Part shown: one piece after another, positions 24,830 to 33,576 of the stretch
How positions within the stretch are numbered: the first letter of the stretch is position 1
How the letters are laid out: every line of letters begins with the position of its first letter
IMG/VR virus record: IMGVR_UViG_3300008266_000027
Coordinates: 1 to 64,000 of that record
Strand: one strand, 5' to 3'
DNA length: 64,000 nucleotides
Origin: a virus
Translations under genes and position numbers: made by a program
The notes under the pieces: model-generated
Databases searched by the model: none
What the model was told of the DNA's origin: nothing
Seen by the model: only the letters and a program-made list of their open reading frames with translations

Positions 24830-25289
24830 CCACGATATCTTTATTAGATGCAATTTTCTTAGAATTTTTGCCGTCTTTCATGTTAAATCCAAATCTTATA
24901 AGCGTCGATGTGCCGCTTAAATCATCGCTAACATAGTAGATAGTATCTATTCCAGTGCGACGAGTTTGAATTTGCTGTTCAATGGCTTTTTCTACAAAAG
25001 AAAGATTGTTTTCTACGATTACTCGCATAATTAAATCAGCAAACTCTTTATCTGTAGAATATGGCAGGTTATCATATTTTGTAAGATTTACCCTGAAAGG
25101 GTTAAGAGTGTTGTCATACTTAGCAGCAAGAATAGCAACCATATCTCTGATCGATCTAATAGAGGCAATCTTGTCAACTCCGCGTTTTTGTCTTGTAGCA
25201 ATAACCTCTTCTAAAAAAGTAGGTTTGTGAATAACCATCTCATTTGATTTTAAATTTTCTGGTGCCTCACCAACTAAAATATAATGCAT
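24825..25289 (-). CDS. Hypothetical protein between polymerase and SSB
   Basis: A 154-residue mixed alpha/beta protein (EEVIATRQKRGVDKIASIRS, then ADLIMRVIVENNLSFVEKAI) with no membrane segment and no family I know. It follows the polymerase gene by 8 nt and is probably co-transcribed. Its 3' end contains the SSB promoter. A replication accessory role is suggested only by neighbours. Confidence 0.5.
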   Translation of the reverse strand: MHYILVGEAPENLKSNEMVIHKPTFLEEVIATRQKRGVDKIASIRSIRDMVAILAAKYDNTLNPFRVNLTKYDNLPYSTDKEFADLIMRVIVENNLSFVEKAIEQQIQTRRTGIDTIYYVSDDLSGTSTLIRFGFNMKDGKNSKKIASNKDIVV

Positions 25290-25297
25290 GTTTTCTC

Positions 25298-28200
25298 CTA
25301 TTTTATTATTTCTATTTCTTTGAGATTTATACTGACAGATTCTTTGAACCCTTCTTTTAGAGTTCCTCTAATGTAGACTACACTATTTTCTGGATAGCGA
25401 AGTGGCTTAGTCTTATTCCAGTCTATACACTCAACATGTGAGTAGCCATCCGATAACACGACATTAAGCATACAGTATTCTTTGCCGCTTTTCTTTGAAA
25501 TGCCTTTTTTTATATGTGAACCTTCATAAAGCATAATCATACCTATATCTTTCTTGTGATCTTTCAATATAAGACCTTCGGCTATCTTTATGTTATTTAT
25601 AATAGGTATGGGATTATTATCTTTATCATGAATTATAAATGGCGCACCTTTTTTGCCAGTGTCTACAAGAGCTGGCCATTTTGTCTTTAAGAAATTTCTA
25701 ACATCCGGATCAGAGAGTAGGTGTTTATTAAATGTAGTGTTAGATTCTTTTTCCATAAAATATATAGAAAGCGGATTAGTGTCTTTTAGTTCTGGCTTCC
25801 AGGCCACTTTGCCTCCACGCAGATTGTTATATCTACTTAATAAATCAAGTCTTTTATCTGCATACGACAGTAATTCTTTATTCATAAGAGAATCTGCCGC
25901 TCTGGCTTTTATAAGAGCCTCAACAACTCCCTTATTTACTTTGCTATGATCTACACGCTTGACGTAGTCTTCTAAGTCAATAAACGGACCTTTACTAACT
26001 AGTTCTTTTACTGCAGATGGACCAACGCCTTTGATTGCAGACATTGGAGCAACTATGTAATTATCTTCAACCTTAAATTGCTGAGAAGGATTTTTCATAG
26101 ACGGTGGCTTAATAGTGTCACCCAAAAGGGAAATAAAGCCGCGCACTTTATCTTCTTTGTCTTCATTGTTTAATACAGATGTCCACCACTCTAGAGGATG
26201 GTTGTGCTTGAGATACATGGTGATATAGCCAAGTTCTGCATAGCAATGTGAGTGAGATCTATTAAATGAATAGCGCGAAAAAGCCTGAATAGTACTACAT
26301 AGCGTATCTGACTGATGCTTATTCCAGCCTCTTTTGTGTGTTGCTGATCTAATTCTGTCAAACGCTGCCATCATAACATCTTGCTTTTTCTTAGAAATCG
26401 CATCACGTATGCGATCAGTTTCTTCAAGTGTATAACCGCATATGTCTACAAGTACCTTCATCACCTGCTCTTGATATACCATGATGCCATAGGTTTCTTC
26501 TAATATAGGTTTTAGATCCGAGTGTATGTATGTTGGCTCTCGCTTGCCCATCCTTACATCCATGTACCACTGAGTAGCAGAAACTCCATCCTCTAGTATT
26601 GCATCCATTGCACCTGGTCTAAGAAGAGCTGTCATAATGCTTAGATGCTCTCGTTTAGTAGGCAAGAACTGCGGTGCAGCATTTTTAACGGTATTAGTGT
26701 TAAATTGAAAAGATGAATCTGTTTTCTTATTGTAAAAATCAACGTAGACACCTTCTAATTCAGGCAATCTATATATTAGGGCAACACCATTACTATCTGT
26801 CTCTAGGTAATTTATATTATCTTTTAGCATGTTAACACAATCAGTTACCATGGCCATAGTATTTAGACCAAGAATATCTGCTTTTACAAGATTGCTTTTC
26901 TCTACCATCTTGGCGTTGTATTGTGTAACATTTATGTAGTCTTCCATGCCGTTATCATACATGCGCATAGTTGGAACTCTGCCATCCTGCAGATTTAGTG
27001 TAGATATAGCAAATGCAGAAGCATGTCTTGACCAGCCTCGCACTACGCCAAGTAATTTATCTACCAGCTGCCTAACGTCCGGATACGAGCTAAAGAAGTT
27101 GCGAAGCATTTCGTTTTCATCATAGTGACCAATATGTTCATCGCCCTCTTTATCTGTGTATCCGTATAGAAAATCCTTCTCCTCAACACCCTGTGGCGAA
27201 TCTGGGATTGTCTTGCATACAGCTTCTATCTCGAAGTCTTTACGATTTCGGCCGTATATAGCCATCATAGCGTCTTTGATAGCATTTTTAGTTTTCATAG
27301 TAGAGAACGTAGATATCTGAGCAAAACCTAAACCATATTTATCTTTAAGATATTTCATAACACGTGGTCTAGCTGTACGAGATATATCCATATCAATATC
27401 TGGCCAAGATCCGGCTCTAATACGAGCATGAGACAGAAAGCGCTCAAAAGGCAGATCACTTTTAACTGGATCCACGTGAATTATTTGCAGATAATAAGAT
27501 ATTAGACAGCCACCTGCAGAACCGCGACCTATAGACTGCAAGAAACCTACATCTCTTGAAAATTGGGAAACATCTTCGTACACTAAGAAATAGGGTATGA
27601 AATTCATTACCTCATTTCGCATTATAACATCTAATTCTTTCTTAAAGCGCTGTATATATATAGGATCATTTACCCAGCGACCATGCTTGTTTATGCGCTC
27701 CATCATTACATAGTATGTCTGCATATTGTAATCATCAGTTTTAGCCTTAATATGATCAGGCACCTCAATCTGAGGCAAGTGGTAGTCTAGCGATATATTG
27801 ACCTCAGAAGCAAGACGTGTTATATCAAGTGTGTGACCAACCCATTCTCTGAATATATCTTCAGATAATTCATCTCCAAGATGTACACTTAGCTCGCGAT
27901 ATACTTGCTCTGTTTTCTTTATGTGATATGACTCATAATAATATGCTTGATTCTTGTGGGCGTTCTTAGATAAACAGTCTTGAACTAGCTTATCCTCTTG
28001 ATCTATGAAGCATGCACCAGTTACAGGTATGCATCTGGCTTTATATTTCTTATAAAGATATAGTAGAAATTGATTGTAGGCTTTACTTAAATTGCCCTCT
28101 AATACAAGAGGATTTTTTGGTATGCTTCTAAAGCCAACCTTGCCATCATAAATTTTAGTTATGTCAATAGGATTTAGTTCTAGTGTTATGTCTAGTTTAT

Positions 28201-29278
28201 CTTTAAGATCTATGTATCGTTTTTCAGCAAGATCTTTGTCGCCTGCAGCTATAGCGTGACCAAGTGGGCCTCTAAGATCTGCAGCACCAAAAACTAAGCC
28301 CTCTCGATACTCTACAATAGTATCTAGTGATACTACCGGAGTTGATATGCCGTTTACGTCTCTAGCATTATCAAATCCTAGGGACGCTAAGCGGACTAGA
28401 TTTTTATAGCCTTGATTAGATATAGCCCAAGCATTTAATGAATATACACTTTCAGTTCGTGTATCAGGTTCATAAGTAAAGTTTATTCCCAGACCTGACA
28501 CTGCTACGGTTTTTTCTTTGTTTCTTATAGAATTAAATAATGATATTCCCGAGCCCTGATCTACAATTGAAATGCCTGGTATGTTATTTTCTGCTGCCCA
28601 CTTATACCAGTCCTCTGGAACAAGCACTCCGTCGATCATGTTATATTGAGAATGAACATGCAGCTGTGCCATCTCATCAAAGGCTGATTGAATTACTATA
28701 TCTTTTGCATTTAGCGAAGGTATATAGACGGTTGTATCTTCATCCATTAGACCAGACACTATCTTATCTAATTTAATAGTGGCAGATATATCCGATAACG
28801 CGTCGTGAGCGTTTATCTCTATGTTGTAGAGATTGGCTAAAGCTTCTAGCTTAAGAGATTTAGAAGCAATTTTGTGTTTAACGTCCGATGCCCTCTTGTA
28901 AACGCAATGTATGTCTATTGAAAATAGTTTAGAAAATTCTTGATTTTTATTCAGCTTAGAAAAAGATGAAGACAAAAAACGTCTATCGAAAGATACGTTA
29001 AATCCGGCGATAGTAAACTTAAGATTAAAGCTAGATATGTACTCTATAAATTTAGAAAACATATCTTCTGATGATTGAAATGTCTTAAGCATGTCTCTAG
29101 AGATACCATGAATATTAAGTGCTTCTTGCTCGACAGTTTCCCAATTTAGTGGCTGGCAAAATTCATTAAATGGTTTCTGGGGTACATTGTTGATGATGGG
29201 TATACAGGCTAATTGTATGATGTCGTTTTTTTTCTCATTAAGACCTGTAGTCTCAACGTCGATCCATAGATAATTCAT
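25298..29278 (-). CDS. dnaE: DNA polymerase III alpha (DnaE-type) with N-terminal proofreading exonuclease
   Basis: A replicative C-family polymerase of about 1326 residues. I use ATG 29278 because AAGGAG stands just before it. Residues 1-~180 are a DnaQ-like DEDDh exonuclease (IDVETTG near 6-12, HDALSDISAT near 160). A PHP domain follows (QLHVHSQ, ~205). The palm carries GRGSAGG (~586), PDIDMD (~628) and KADILGL (~800), so all three catalytic Asp are kept. A helix-hairpin-helix region (IKGVGPSAVKELV) and an OB-like C-terminus complete it. A fused exonuclease is PolC-like, but PolC places it inside PHP. Upstream hairpins may control translation. Confidence 0.92.
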   Translation of the reverse strand: MNYLWIDVETTGLNEKKNDIIQLACIPIINNVPQKPFNEFCQPLNWETVEQEALNIHGISRDMLKTFQSSEDMFSKFIEYISSFNLKFTIAGFNVSFDRRFLSSSFSKLNKNQEFSKLFSIDIHCVYKRASDVKHKIASKSLKLEALANLYNIEINAHDALSDISATIKLDKIVSGLMDEDTTVYIPSLNAKDIVIQSAFDEMAQLHVHSQYNMIDGVLVPEDWYKWAAENNIPGISIVDQGSGISLFNSIRNKEKTVAVSGLGINFTYEPDTRTESVYSLNAWAISNQGYKNLVRLASLGFDNARDVNGISTPVVSLDTIVEYREGLVFGAADLRGPLGHAIAAGDKDLAEKRYIDLKDKLDITLELNPIDITKIYDGKVGFRSIPKNPLVLEGNLSKAYNQFLLYLYKKYKARCIPVTGACFIDQEDKLVQDCLSKNAHKNQAYYYESYHIKKTEQVYRELSVHLGDELSEDIFREWVGHTLDITRLASEVNISLDYHLPQIEVPDHIKAKTDDYNMQTYYVMMERINKHGRWVNDPIYIQRFKKELDVIMRNEVMNFIPYFLVYEDVSQFSRDVGFLQSIGRGSAGGCLISYYLQIIHVDPVKSDLPFERFLSHARIRAGSWPDIDMDISRTARPRVMKYLKDKYGLGFAQISTFSTMKTKNAIKDAMMAIYGRNRKDFEIEAVCKTIPDSPQGVEEKDFLYGYTDKEGDEHIGHYDENEMLRNFFSSYPDVRQLVDKLLGVVRGWSRHASAFAISTLNLQDGRVPTMRMYDNGMEDYINVTQYNAKMVEKSNLVKADILGLNTMAMVTDCVNMLKDNINYLETDSNGVALIYRLPELEGVYVDFYNKKTDSSFQFNTNTVKNAAPQFLPTKREHLSIMTALLRPGAMDAILEDGVSATQWYMDVRMGKREPTYIHSDLKPILEETYGIMVYQEQVMKVLVDICGYTLEETDRIRDAISKKKQDVMMAAFDRIRSATHKRGWNKHQSDTLCSTIQAFSRYSFNRSHSHCYAELGYITMYLKHNHPLEWWTSVLNNEDKEDKVRGFISLLGDTIKPPSMKNPSQQFKVEDNYIVAPMSAIKGVGPSAVKELVSKGPFIDLEDYVKRVDHSKVNKGVVEALIKARAADSLMNKELLSYADKRLDLLSRYNNLRGGKVAWKPELKDTNPLSIYFMEKESNTTFNKHLLSDPDVRNFLKTKWPALVDTGKKGAPFIIHDKDNNPIPIINNIKIAEGLILKDHKKDIGMIMLYEGSHIKKGISKKSGKEYCMLNVVLSDGYSHVECIDWNKTKPLRYPENSVVYIRGTLKEGFKESVSINLKEIEIIK

Positions 29279-29286
29279 AAGCTCCT

Positions 29287-29352
29287 TAGGCCTCAAAAAA
29301 TAATGAGGGGATTGAGGAATATTCCTGCGATATTTATACACATCGCAGGAAT
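29287..29352 (-). promoter_or_regulatory. Hairpins in the leader of the polymerase gene
   Basis: Two structures precede the AAGGAG site on the minus strand. One has perfect 11-bp arms at 29321-29331 and 29342-29352 around a 10-nt loop. The other is CCTCA/TGAGG with an 8-nt loop (about 29287-29307), next to the ribosome site. A 10-bp palindrome GGAATATTCC (29317-29326) competes with the first. There is no T run, so a terminator is unlikely. Confidence 0.6.
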
Positions 29353-29365
29353 TGCAGCGGTCTTT

Positions 29366-29704
29366 TTAAAAAGAGAAGCTAAAGTCGATACTTGTAGTAG
29401 TAGTAAGAGATGTATTTAAAGATAGAGAAACTTCGTACTCATATATGTCTTCTGATGCAAGAGCAGCGCGAATACCAGCTAAGTAAGTCTGTAGATGTAG
29501 TCCATTAAGTCTAAGATTTGCGGGCTCAAACGTAGTCTCAATTGTTACTGAGAATTTTTTTTGCCCCTTAGAGGCAGCCGTTTGAAGCGAATTAGTTAAT
29601 GTAGTTAAATTGGCAGCTACAAAGGCTTCACCTTGAGCAAACACATCTGCCATTTGCTGGGTAAAGCCATTTGAACCATCAAGATAATCAGTTTTCAAGC
29701 TCAT
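29366..29704 (-). CDS. Small conserved-looking phage protein
   Basis: A 112-residue protein (KTDYLDGSNGFTQQMADVFA near the start, FEPANLRLNGLHLQTYLAGI in the middle, a Thr/Ser-rich beta end SIDFSFSF). It resembles small proteins of unknown function that I recall from environmental phages, but I know no activity. The helical first half and beta second half suggest a compact domain. Its start overlaps the 53-residue gene upstream. It precedes the polymerase gene. Confidence 0.55.
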   Translation of the reverse strand: MSLKTDYLDGSNGFTQQMADVFAQGEAFVAANLTTLTNSLQTAASKGQKKFSVTIETTFEPANLRLNGLHLQTYLAGIRAALASEDIYEYEVSLSLNTSLTTTTSIDFSFSF

Positions 29705-29849
29705 GTGAAACCTCGTTTGGTGTATTTATTTCGTTGAGAACATTATTAATTAGGCTTTTTAGTTTCATAGAAATCTCTGGATCCATGGTTCTAGCGTGAA
29801 GATCGACAAGATTTACTACTACGTAAAGCTGTTCTTGTGATATATTCAT
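29688..29849 (-). CDS. Small 53-residue protein
   Basis: A short frame beginning at ATG 29849, joined to the upstream stop as TAATG and preceded by AAAGGTG. It ends inside the start of the next gene (overlap 17 nt). The product (MNISQEQLYVVVNLVDLHAR at the start) is probably two helices. Start, ribosome site and tight overlaps on both sides support a real gene. Function unknown. Confidence 0.7.
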   Translation of the reverse strand: MNISQEQLYVVVNLVDLHARTMDPEISMKLKSLINNVLNEINTPNEVSHELEN

Positions 29850-30139
29850 TATTGCACCTTTGTTTTAGTTTTTACTCTAATATTCTCAATATGTTCTAGC
29901 AGAAACTCAATCTTTGCTTTTTCGTATTTAAGTGCACAACTAAAGCCAGCGTTAAGATCTTTTAGTATTTCTTTAGCAGCTTTTAATTCTTGATTTTCTT
30001 CTTTATCATGTAGAATCTGCTTAATTTCAAATTCAATGCCTACAATCTGCTTCTCTGCGTCTTCTTCAGTTAGAGTTCTTGAATTAGCAACCCATGATTC
30101 AGTTAAAACCTTATCCCAACTATTCTTTTTCTTAGCCAT
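29849..30139 (-). CDS. Coiled-coil hypothetical protein
   Basis: A 96-residue protein starting at ATG 30139, after a perfect GGAGGT site; a longer frame to 30193 has no such site. It is Lys/Glu-rich and helical (AEKQIVGIEFEIKQILHDKE, then KYEKAKIEFLLEHIENI), so it probably forms a coiled coil. It overlaps the resolvase-like gene. No family recognised. Confidence 0.6.
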   Translation of the reverse strand: MAKKKNSWDKVLTESWVANSRTLTEEDAEKQIVGIEFEIKQILHDKEENQELKAAKEILKDLNAGFSCALKYEKAKIEFLLEHIENIRVKTKTKVQ

Positions 30140-30776
30140 CCTGACCTCCGTATTCGTATGTACCTTTTGGTATCTTATTCCATTTAATATCATTCACAGG
30201 AGTACTATACTCGATCGTCTTTGCATTAGAGTATATTGAGGCGTGAAATATGGCCATGGCAACGGCATCAACTATATCATATCTAAATTTAATAGGCTTT
30301 CCAGTATTTGAAGAGATAGAATGATTTGGAAACCTGATGTTCCATCTTTTGTGGAGAGATTCTTGAGTCATTAACTTTTTAGCAGGCTCATTGCCCCACT
30401 TATCTTTTTGCTCTTTTGTCGGTCTAACCCTATGGTTTATAAAATTTTTCCAAAGTGATATATTTATGATATCGTACGCTAGTCCTAATTGCCTGCACTT
30501 AAGATGTATCATTGCTCTATACGCACAGTTTAAGTTAGCCCCCTGAGAAGATCTTGAGCTAAAAAAATAATCCTCTACACCAACATGAGATATGCTATTG
30601 TTTTTTATAAGATCTTCTATTTTTGTAAGTAAATCTATGTATTGATCACCAGCATAAGTATGTTGATCTATGTCTATAAATCCCCAACTTATAATTTTCG
30701 CAGAGTTGCTAGATTCATCGTAGTTATATATACAATAGCCAGTTGAATTAGCTGGATCTACTATTAGCACATTCAT
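30132..30776 (-). CDS. RuvC-like Holliday junction resolvase
   Basis: A 214-residue RNase H-fold protein. The acidic residues are in RuvC order: LIVDPANSTGY (first Asp), HVGVEDYFF (Glu) and RYDIVDAVAMA (last Asp pair). Such enzymes cut four-way junctions made during recombination and before packaging. T4 uses an unrelated enzyme, gp49. TATAAT lies exactly 6 nt before the ATG and no ribosome site is present, so a leaderless mRNA is likely. Confidence 0.8.
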   Translation of the reverse strand: MNVLIVDPANSTGYCIYNYDESSNSAKIISWGFIDIDQHTYAGDQYIDLLTKIEDLIKNNSISHVGVEDYFFSSRSSQGANLNCAYRAMIHLKCRQLGLAYDIINISLWKNFINHRVRPTKEQKDKWGNEPAKKLMTQESLHKRWNIRFPNHSISSNTGKPIKFRYDIVDAVAMAIFHASIYSNAKTIEYSTPVNDIKWNKIPKGTYEYGGQDG

Positions 30777-30782
30777 CTAGTT

Positions 30783-30788
30783 ATTATA
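30783..30788 (-). promoter_or_regulatory. TATAAT hexamer 6 nt before the resolvase start
   Basis: Minus-strand CTAGTATAATAACTAG then ATG. The hexamer is flanked by CTAG on both sides and overlaps the stop of the small gene upstream. It is the clearest leaderless-type arrangement. Confidence 0.65.
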
Positions 30789-30920
30789 CTAGTTAAATAT
30801 GTTCTTAAAACTTAACTTATCGTAGTCCATAGTTATAGTTTTTCGCTGCATCTCATTTAATATCATAAGTACACAGACTAACCTAACAAATGTCACATAT
30901 CTTTCATCTGACCCGCTCAT
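30789..30920 (-). CDS. Small 43-residue protein
   Basis: A short frame starting at ATG 30920, one base after the upstream stop, with GAGGA just before. The product (MSGSDERYVTFVRLVCVLMI, then LNEMQRKTITMDYDKLSFKN) has a short hydrophobic stretch that may touch membrane or be a helix. Its stop lies in the resolvase promoter. Position and ribosome site support a real gene. Function unknown. Confidence 0.6.
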   Translation of the reverse strand: MSGSDERYVTFVRLVCVLMILNEMQRKTITMDYDKLSFKNIFN

Positions 30921-30921
30921 G

Positions 30922-31764
30922 TCAGTCCTCACTATTTACCCTAGGAGTGTTTTTAGTTTTACTTTTTTTTGTAGATTTTTTATATTTTATCTCTCTAATT
31001 ATTTTTTTTCGTTGAGCATGCTGCTTTGGAGTAAGATCTGGAACCGCGTCCTTTCCAAACTGCTTTTGAGCTTCATTTCTGCCAAGAGTTACTTGCATCT
31101 GTTGAGCAACAGCTGGCGATGAAAATGGCTTATGTTTTAGTGGTTGCCCTATGCCGTTGTCACTAGAGGTTACTATATTGTCTTTTTTACTTTTTTTTAC
31201 ACTATTACATTCGCAATCAGAACAATCACAATCTTTTTTCTTTATTGGTTGACAAGAGTCTTTTGCATATGCTTTTTTACCAGGCGTTGGCTCGTAGCCC
31301 TCCCAGCATCTTTTCTCTAAAACTTCAATAGCTTTCTCTAGATTTTGCCTTAAGTTACTAGACTTATCTGCTTGCTGATTAGGTAATGATTTAGCTACTC
31401 CAACTAATTGTTGCTGCGCCTCTTTCATTCGTATATCTTTAATATCTTTATTTTTTGTCTGCTCAGCAGATTTAAGTGGATTTTTAGTAGATTTTGGCTT
31501 TATAGACGGTATTTTTATTTTAGAAGCAAAGGAGTTGTTGCCGGGTTTAGGCAGATAGTTTATAGTTGGCAAAACTGCGCCTCGTACTCTAACGCTTCCT
31601 GCGCCACCTAGTCCACTGTTGAGCATTGACTTATTCAGCGTCTCGTCTAATCTAGATATTTTTTCATCGTAATCTATTGAAATTGTAGATTTTTCCAGAG
31701 ACAGCTCGTCATCAAGCAAGTTCTTCTCTAAAAGTTCTATTCTTTCTATTAGCGATAGTCTCAT
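30922..31764 (-). CDS. Lys-rich virion-associated candidate with GLGGAG motif
   Basis: A 280-residue protein starting at ATG 31764, six bases after GGAG; a GTG at 31776 is less likely. Residues 51-56 (GLGGAG) and their context resemble the motif in the capsid and protease. Residues ~155-175 carry CWEGYEPTPGKKAYAKDSC, a pattern I recall from several phage proteins. A Cys cluster follows (DCDCSDCEC). The rest is basic and disordered. A packaged, protease-processed protein is my inference. It has its own TATAAT 21 nt upstream. Confidence 0.55.
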   Translation of the reverse strand: MRLSLIERIELLEKNLLDDELSLEKSTISIDYDEKISRLDETLNKSMLNSGLGGAGSVRVRGAVLPTINYLPKPGNNSFASKIKIPSIKPKSTKNPLKSAEQTKNKDIKDIRMKEAQQQLVGVAKSLPNQQADKSSNLRQNLEKAIEVLEKRCWEGYEPTPGKKAYAKDSCQPIKKKDCDCSDCECNSVKKSKKDNIVTSSDNGIGQPLKHKPFSSPAVAQQMQVTLGRNEAQKQFGKDAVPDLTPKQHAQRKKIIREIKYKKSTKKSKTKNTPRVNSED

Positions 31765-31785
31765 GGTATTCTCCACACTACTGAA

Positions 31786-31791
31786 ATTATA
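31786..31791 (-). promoter_or_regulatory. TATAAT promoter-like hexamer for the 31764 gene
   Basis: Minus-strand TGGTATAAT, 21 nt before the ATG, with GGAG between. The preceding sequence is CCTATAATA, a possible second hexamer. Confidence 0.6.
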
Positions 31792-31806
31792 CCATATTAT
31801 AGGGCC

Positions 31807-33576
31807 TTATTGACTATTTAAACTAGAAATTCCGCCTCTTTTCTCTACTCTAATTACTTGATTAAATAGACTTTTTGACTCTGATGCGTGATCAATGACC
31901 CATATTTGCCTATTTACTGATAATTTCGCCAATATATCTATTATAAGCTCTCTACCTAAAAGGTCTAGGCCATCAAAAGGCTCATCTAGAACTACAGGAT
32001 TTACATCTATGCTATAATGAGAACTAAGCACTTGAATTATTGCAAAATCTACTATTAAAGATAGGGCCCTAAATTCTCCACCAGAAAGTGAGCCTATAGA
32101 TCGCTCTGATCCATCAACAGTAAATGTTTCTGATATCTTTGCTTTGAGACTTTTGTCTTTATTTTCTTTAAAGGTCTTAATTGAATAGCTTGCATTTGGC
32201 CAAACATCAATAATATCTGAGGATATGATCTCATTTATAAGATCCACTATACAATCTATAATGTAGGCAGGTGCACCTGTAGAATCAAAGATGTGCTCAA
32301 CTGCTCCAAGAACTAGTTCTTCGGTGTGCAATTCCTCTAGTTTTACATTGAGAGCAGATACTTTTTTAACTATATCTGTTATCTTGTCATTAATGTCTTC
32401 ATTTTTTTCAATCTGAGACTTTAAATTTGATGTTTCTAACCTTTTCAACGCTATAGAATTCTTATATTCTGCAATTGAATTTTGTGCATCTCTATAATCT
32501 TTATATTCTTCTTGCTTTTTAAGCTTTAACTTCTCTACTAATAGGCGGATTTCTTCTTTCTTAGAAAGAGTTCTATCATGTTTATCTATATTTGATTTTA
32601 TCTCTTCTAGCTGTATCTTAATTTCAGTTTGATGAAGTTCCCATTGTGCTTTAAGTGCTTCAATATCATCAGCTTTAGCAAGTGTTTTGCCTTGTATGTT
32701 TAGTTCTGCGCTACAGGCTGGACATATGGCGTCTGGCTGCTTTGGATTAAACGGTCTAAGTGAAGTCTGCAGTTGATTATAGCGCTTCATATCTTCATTT
32801 CTAGTAGCATTTGCCGCAGCTAGAATTGATAACTTTTCTTGTATTTTATTTTCTGTTTCCGCATACTTAGACAAGTCTGGCTCTTTTACTAGCTCTAATT
32901 GCTTAATCTCTTTAACATAAGCCTGTATATCTTTGTCTAATTGAAGTATGCTTGAATTTATTGAGTCAATGCTAACTAGTGATTGACTATATATATCTAA
33001 ATTAGAATTATAACTATCTATTTTAGATTTTATTATATTCTTATTTTGCTCTAGTTCTTTTAATTTTGACGAAACTGTCTCTTTTGCATCGTTAAATTTG
33101 TTAAGATTCATTATCTTAAGTAAGAAATTTTTTTTATCTGCATCGTTAAGCGTAAGAAAGCGTTCAGCAGAATCTTGTGGATTGTACATTGTGAGGATGA
33201 ACTGTTCGTAGTTAAGTTTTATGTTTATTTCAAACTCTTCCTGAGTCATGTCTACTTTTATATCATCTATATAAAACTCTACGGCTGCTGGTCTAGCTCT
33301 TTTAACCTTAAAGCTTCTATCATTAACACCCACTGTAACACAACAATATCCTTCTTTTGCTCCTTTTCGCAATATTTCAGACTTACTAATTCTTCGTGGA
33401 ATTTTGTCGTATAAAGCAAACGAAATAGCATTAAATATAGCAGACTTTCCTGCTCCATTTGCGCGACTTGTATCATGGTCGTATCCTTCAACTAGGACTA
33501 GTCCCGTTTCGCCAAAAGAAATTTCGGCATTCTGAATAGATAATATATTTTCTATTTCTACTTTTAATAATCTCAT
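31807..33576 (-). CDS. Recombination ATPase, gp46/SbcC/Rad50 type
   Basis: A 589-residue SMC-like protein. I place the start at ATG 33576, which overlaps the PDZ gene stop as ATGA. Walker A is GAGKS (~42). Two long coiled coils flank a CPAC zinc hook (~286). LSGGEFRAL is the ABC signature (~498), and VVLDEPFDGLD contains Walker B. It partners with the gp47-like nuclease at 20460 for end resection. Length matches T4 gp46, far shorter than E. coli SbcC. Confidence 0.9.
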   Translation of the reverse strand: MRLLKVEIENILSIQNAEISFGETGLVLVEGYDHDTSRANGAGKSAIFNAISFALYDKIPRRISKSEILRKGAKEGYCCVTVGVNDRSFKVKRARPAAVEFYIDDIKVDMTQEEFEINIKLNYEQFILTMYNPQDSAERFLTLNDADKKNFLLKIMNLNKFNDAKETVSSKLKELEQNKNIIKSKIDSYNSNLDIYSQSLVSIDSINSSILQLDKDIQAYVKEIKQLELVKEPDLSKYAETENKIQEKLSILAAANATRNEDMKRYNQLQTSLRPFNPKQPDAICPACSAELNIQGKTLAKADDIEALKAQWELHQTEIKIQLEEIKSNIDKHDRTLSKKEEIRLLVEKLKLKKQEEYKDYRDAQNSIAEYKNSIALKRLETSNLKSQIEKNEDINDKITDIVKKVSALNVKLEELHTEELVLGAVEHIFDSTGAPAYIIDCIVDLINEIISSDIIDVWPNASYSIKTFKENKDKSLKAKISETFTVDGSERSIGSLSGGEFRALSLIVDFAIIQVLSSHYSIDVNPVVLDEPFDGLDLLGRELIIDILAKLSVNRQIWVIDHASESKSLFNQVIRVEKRGGISSLNSQ

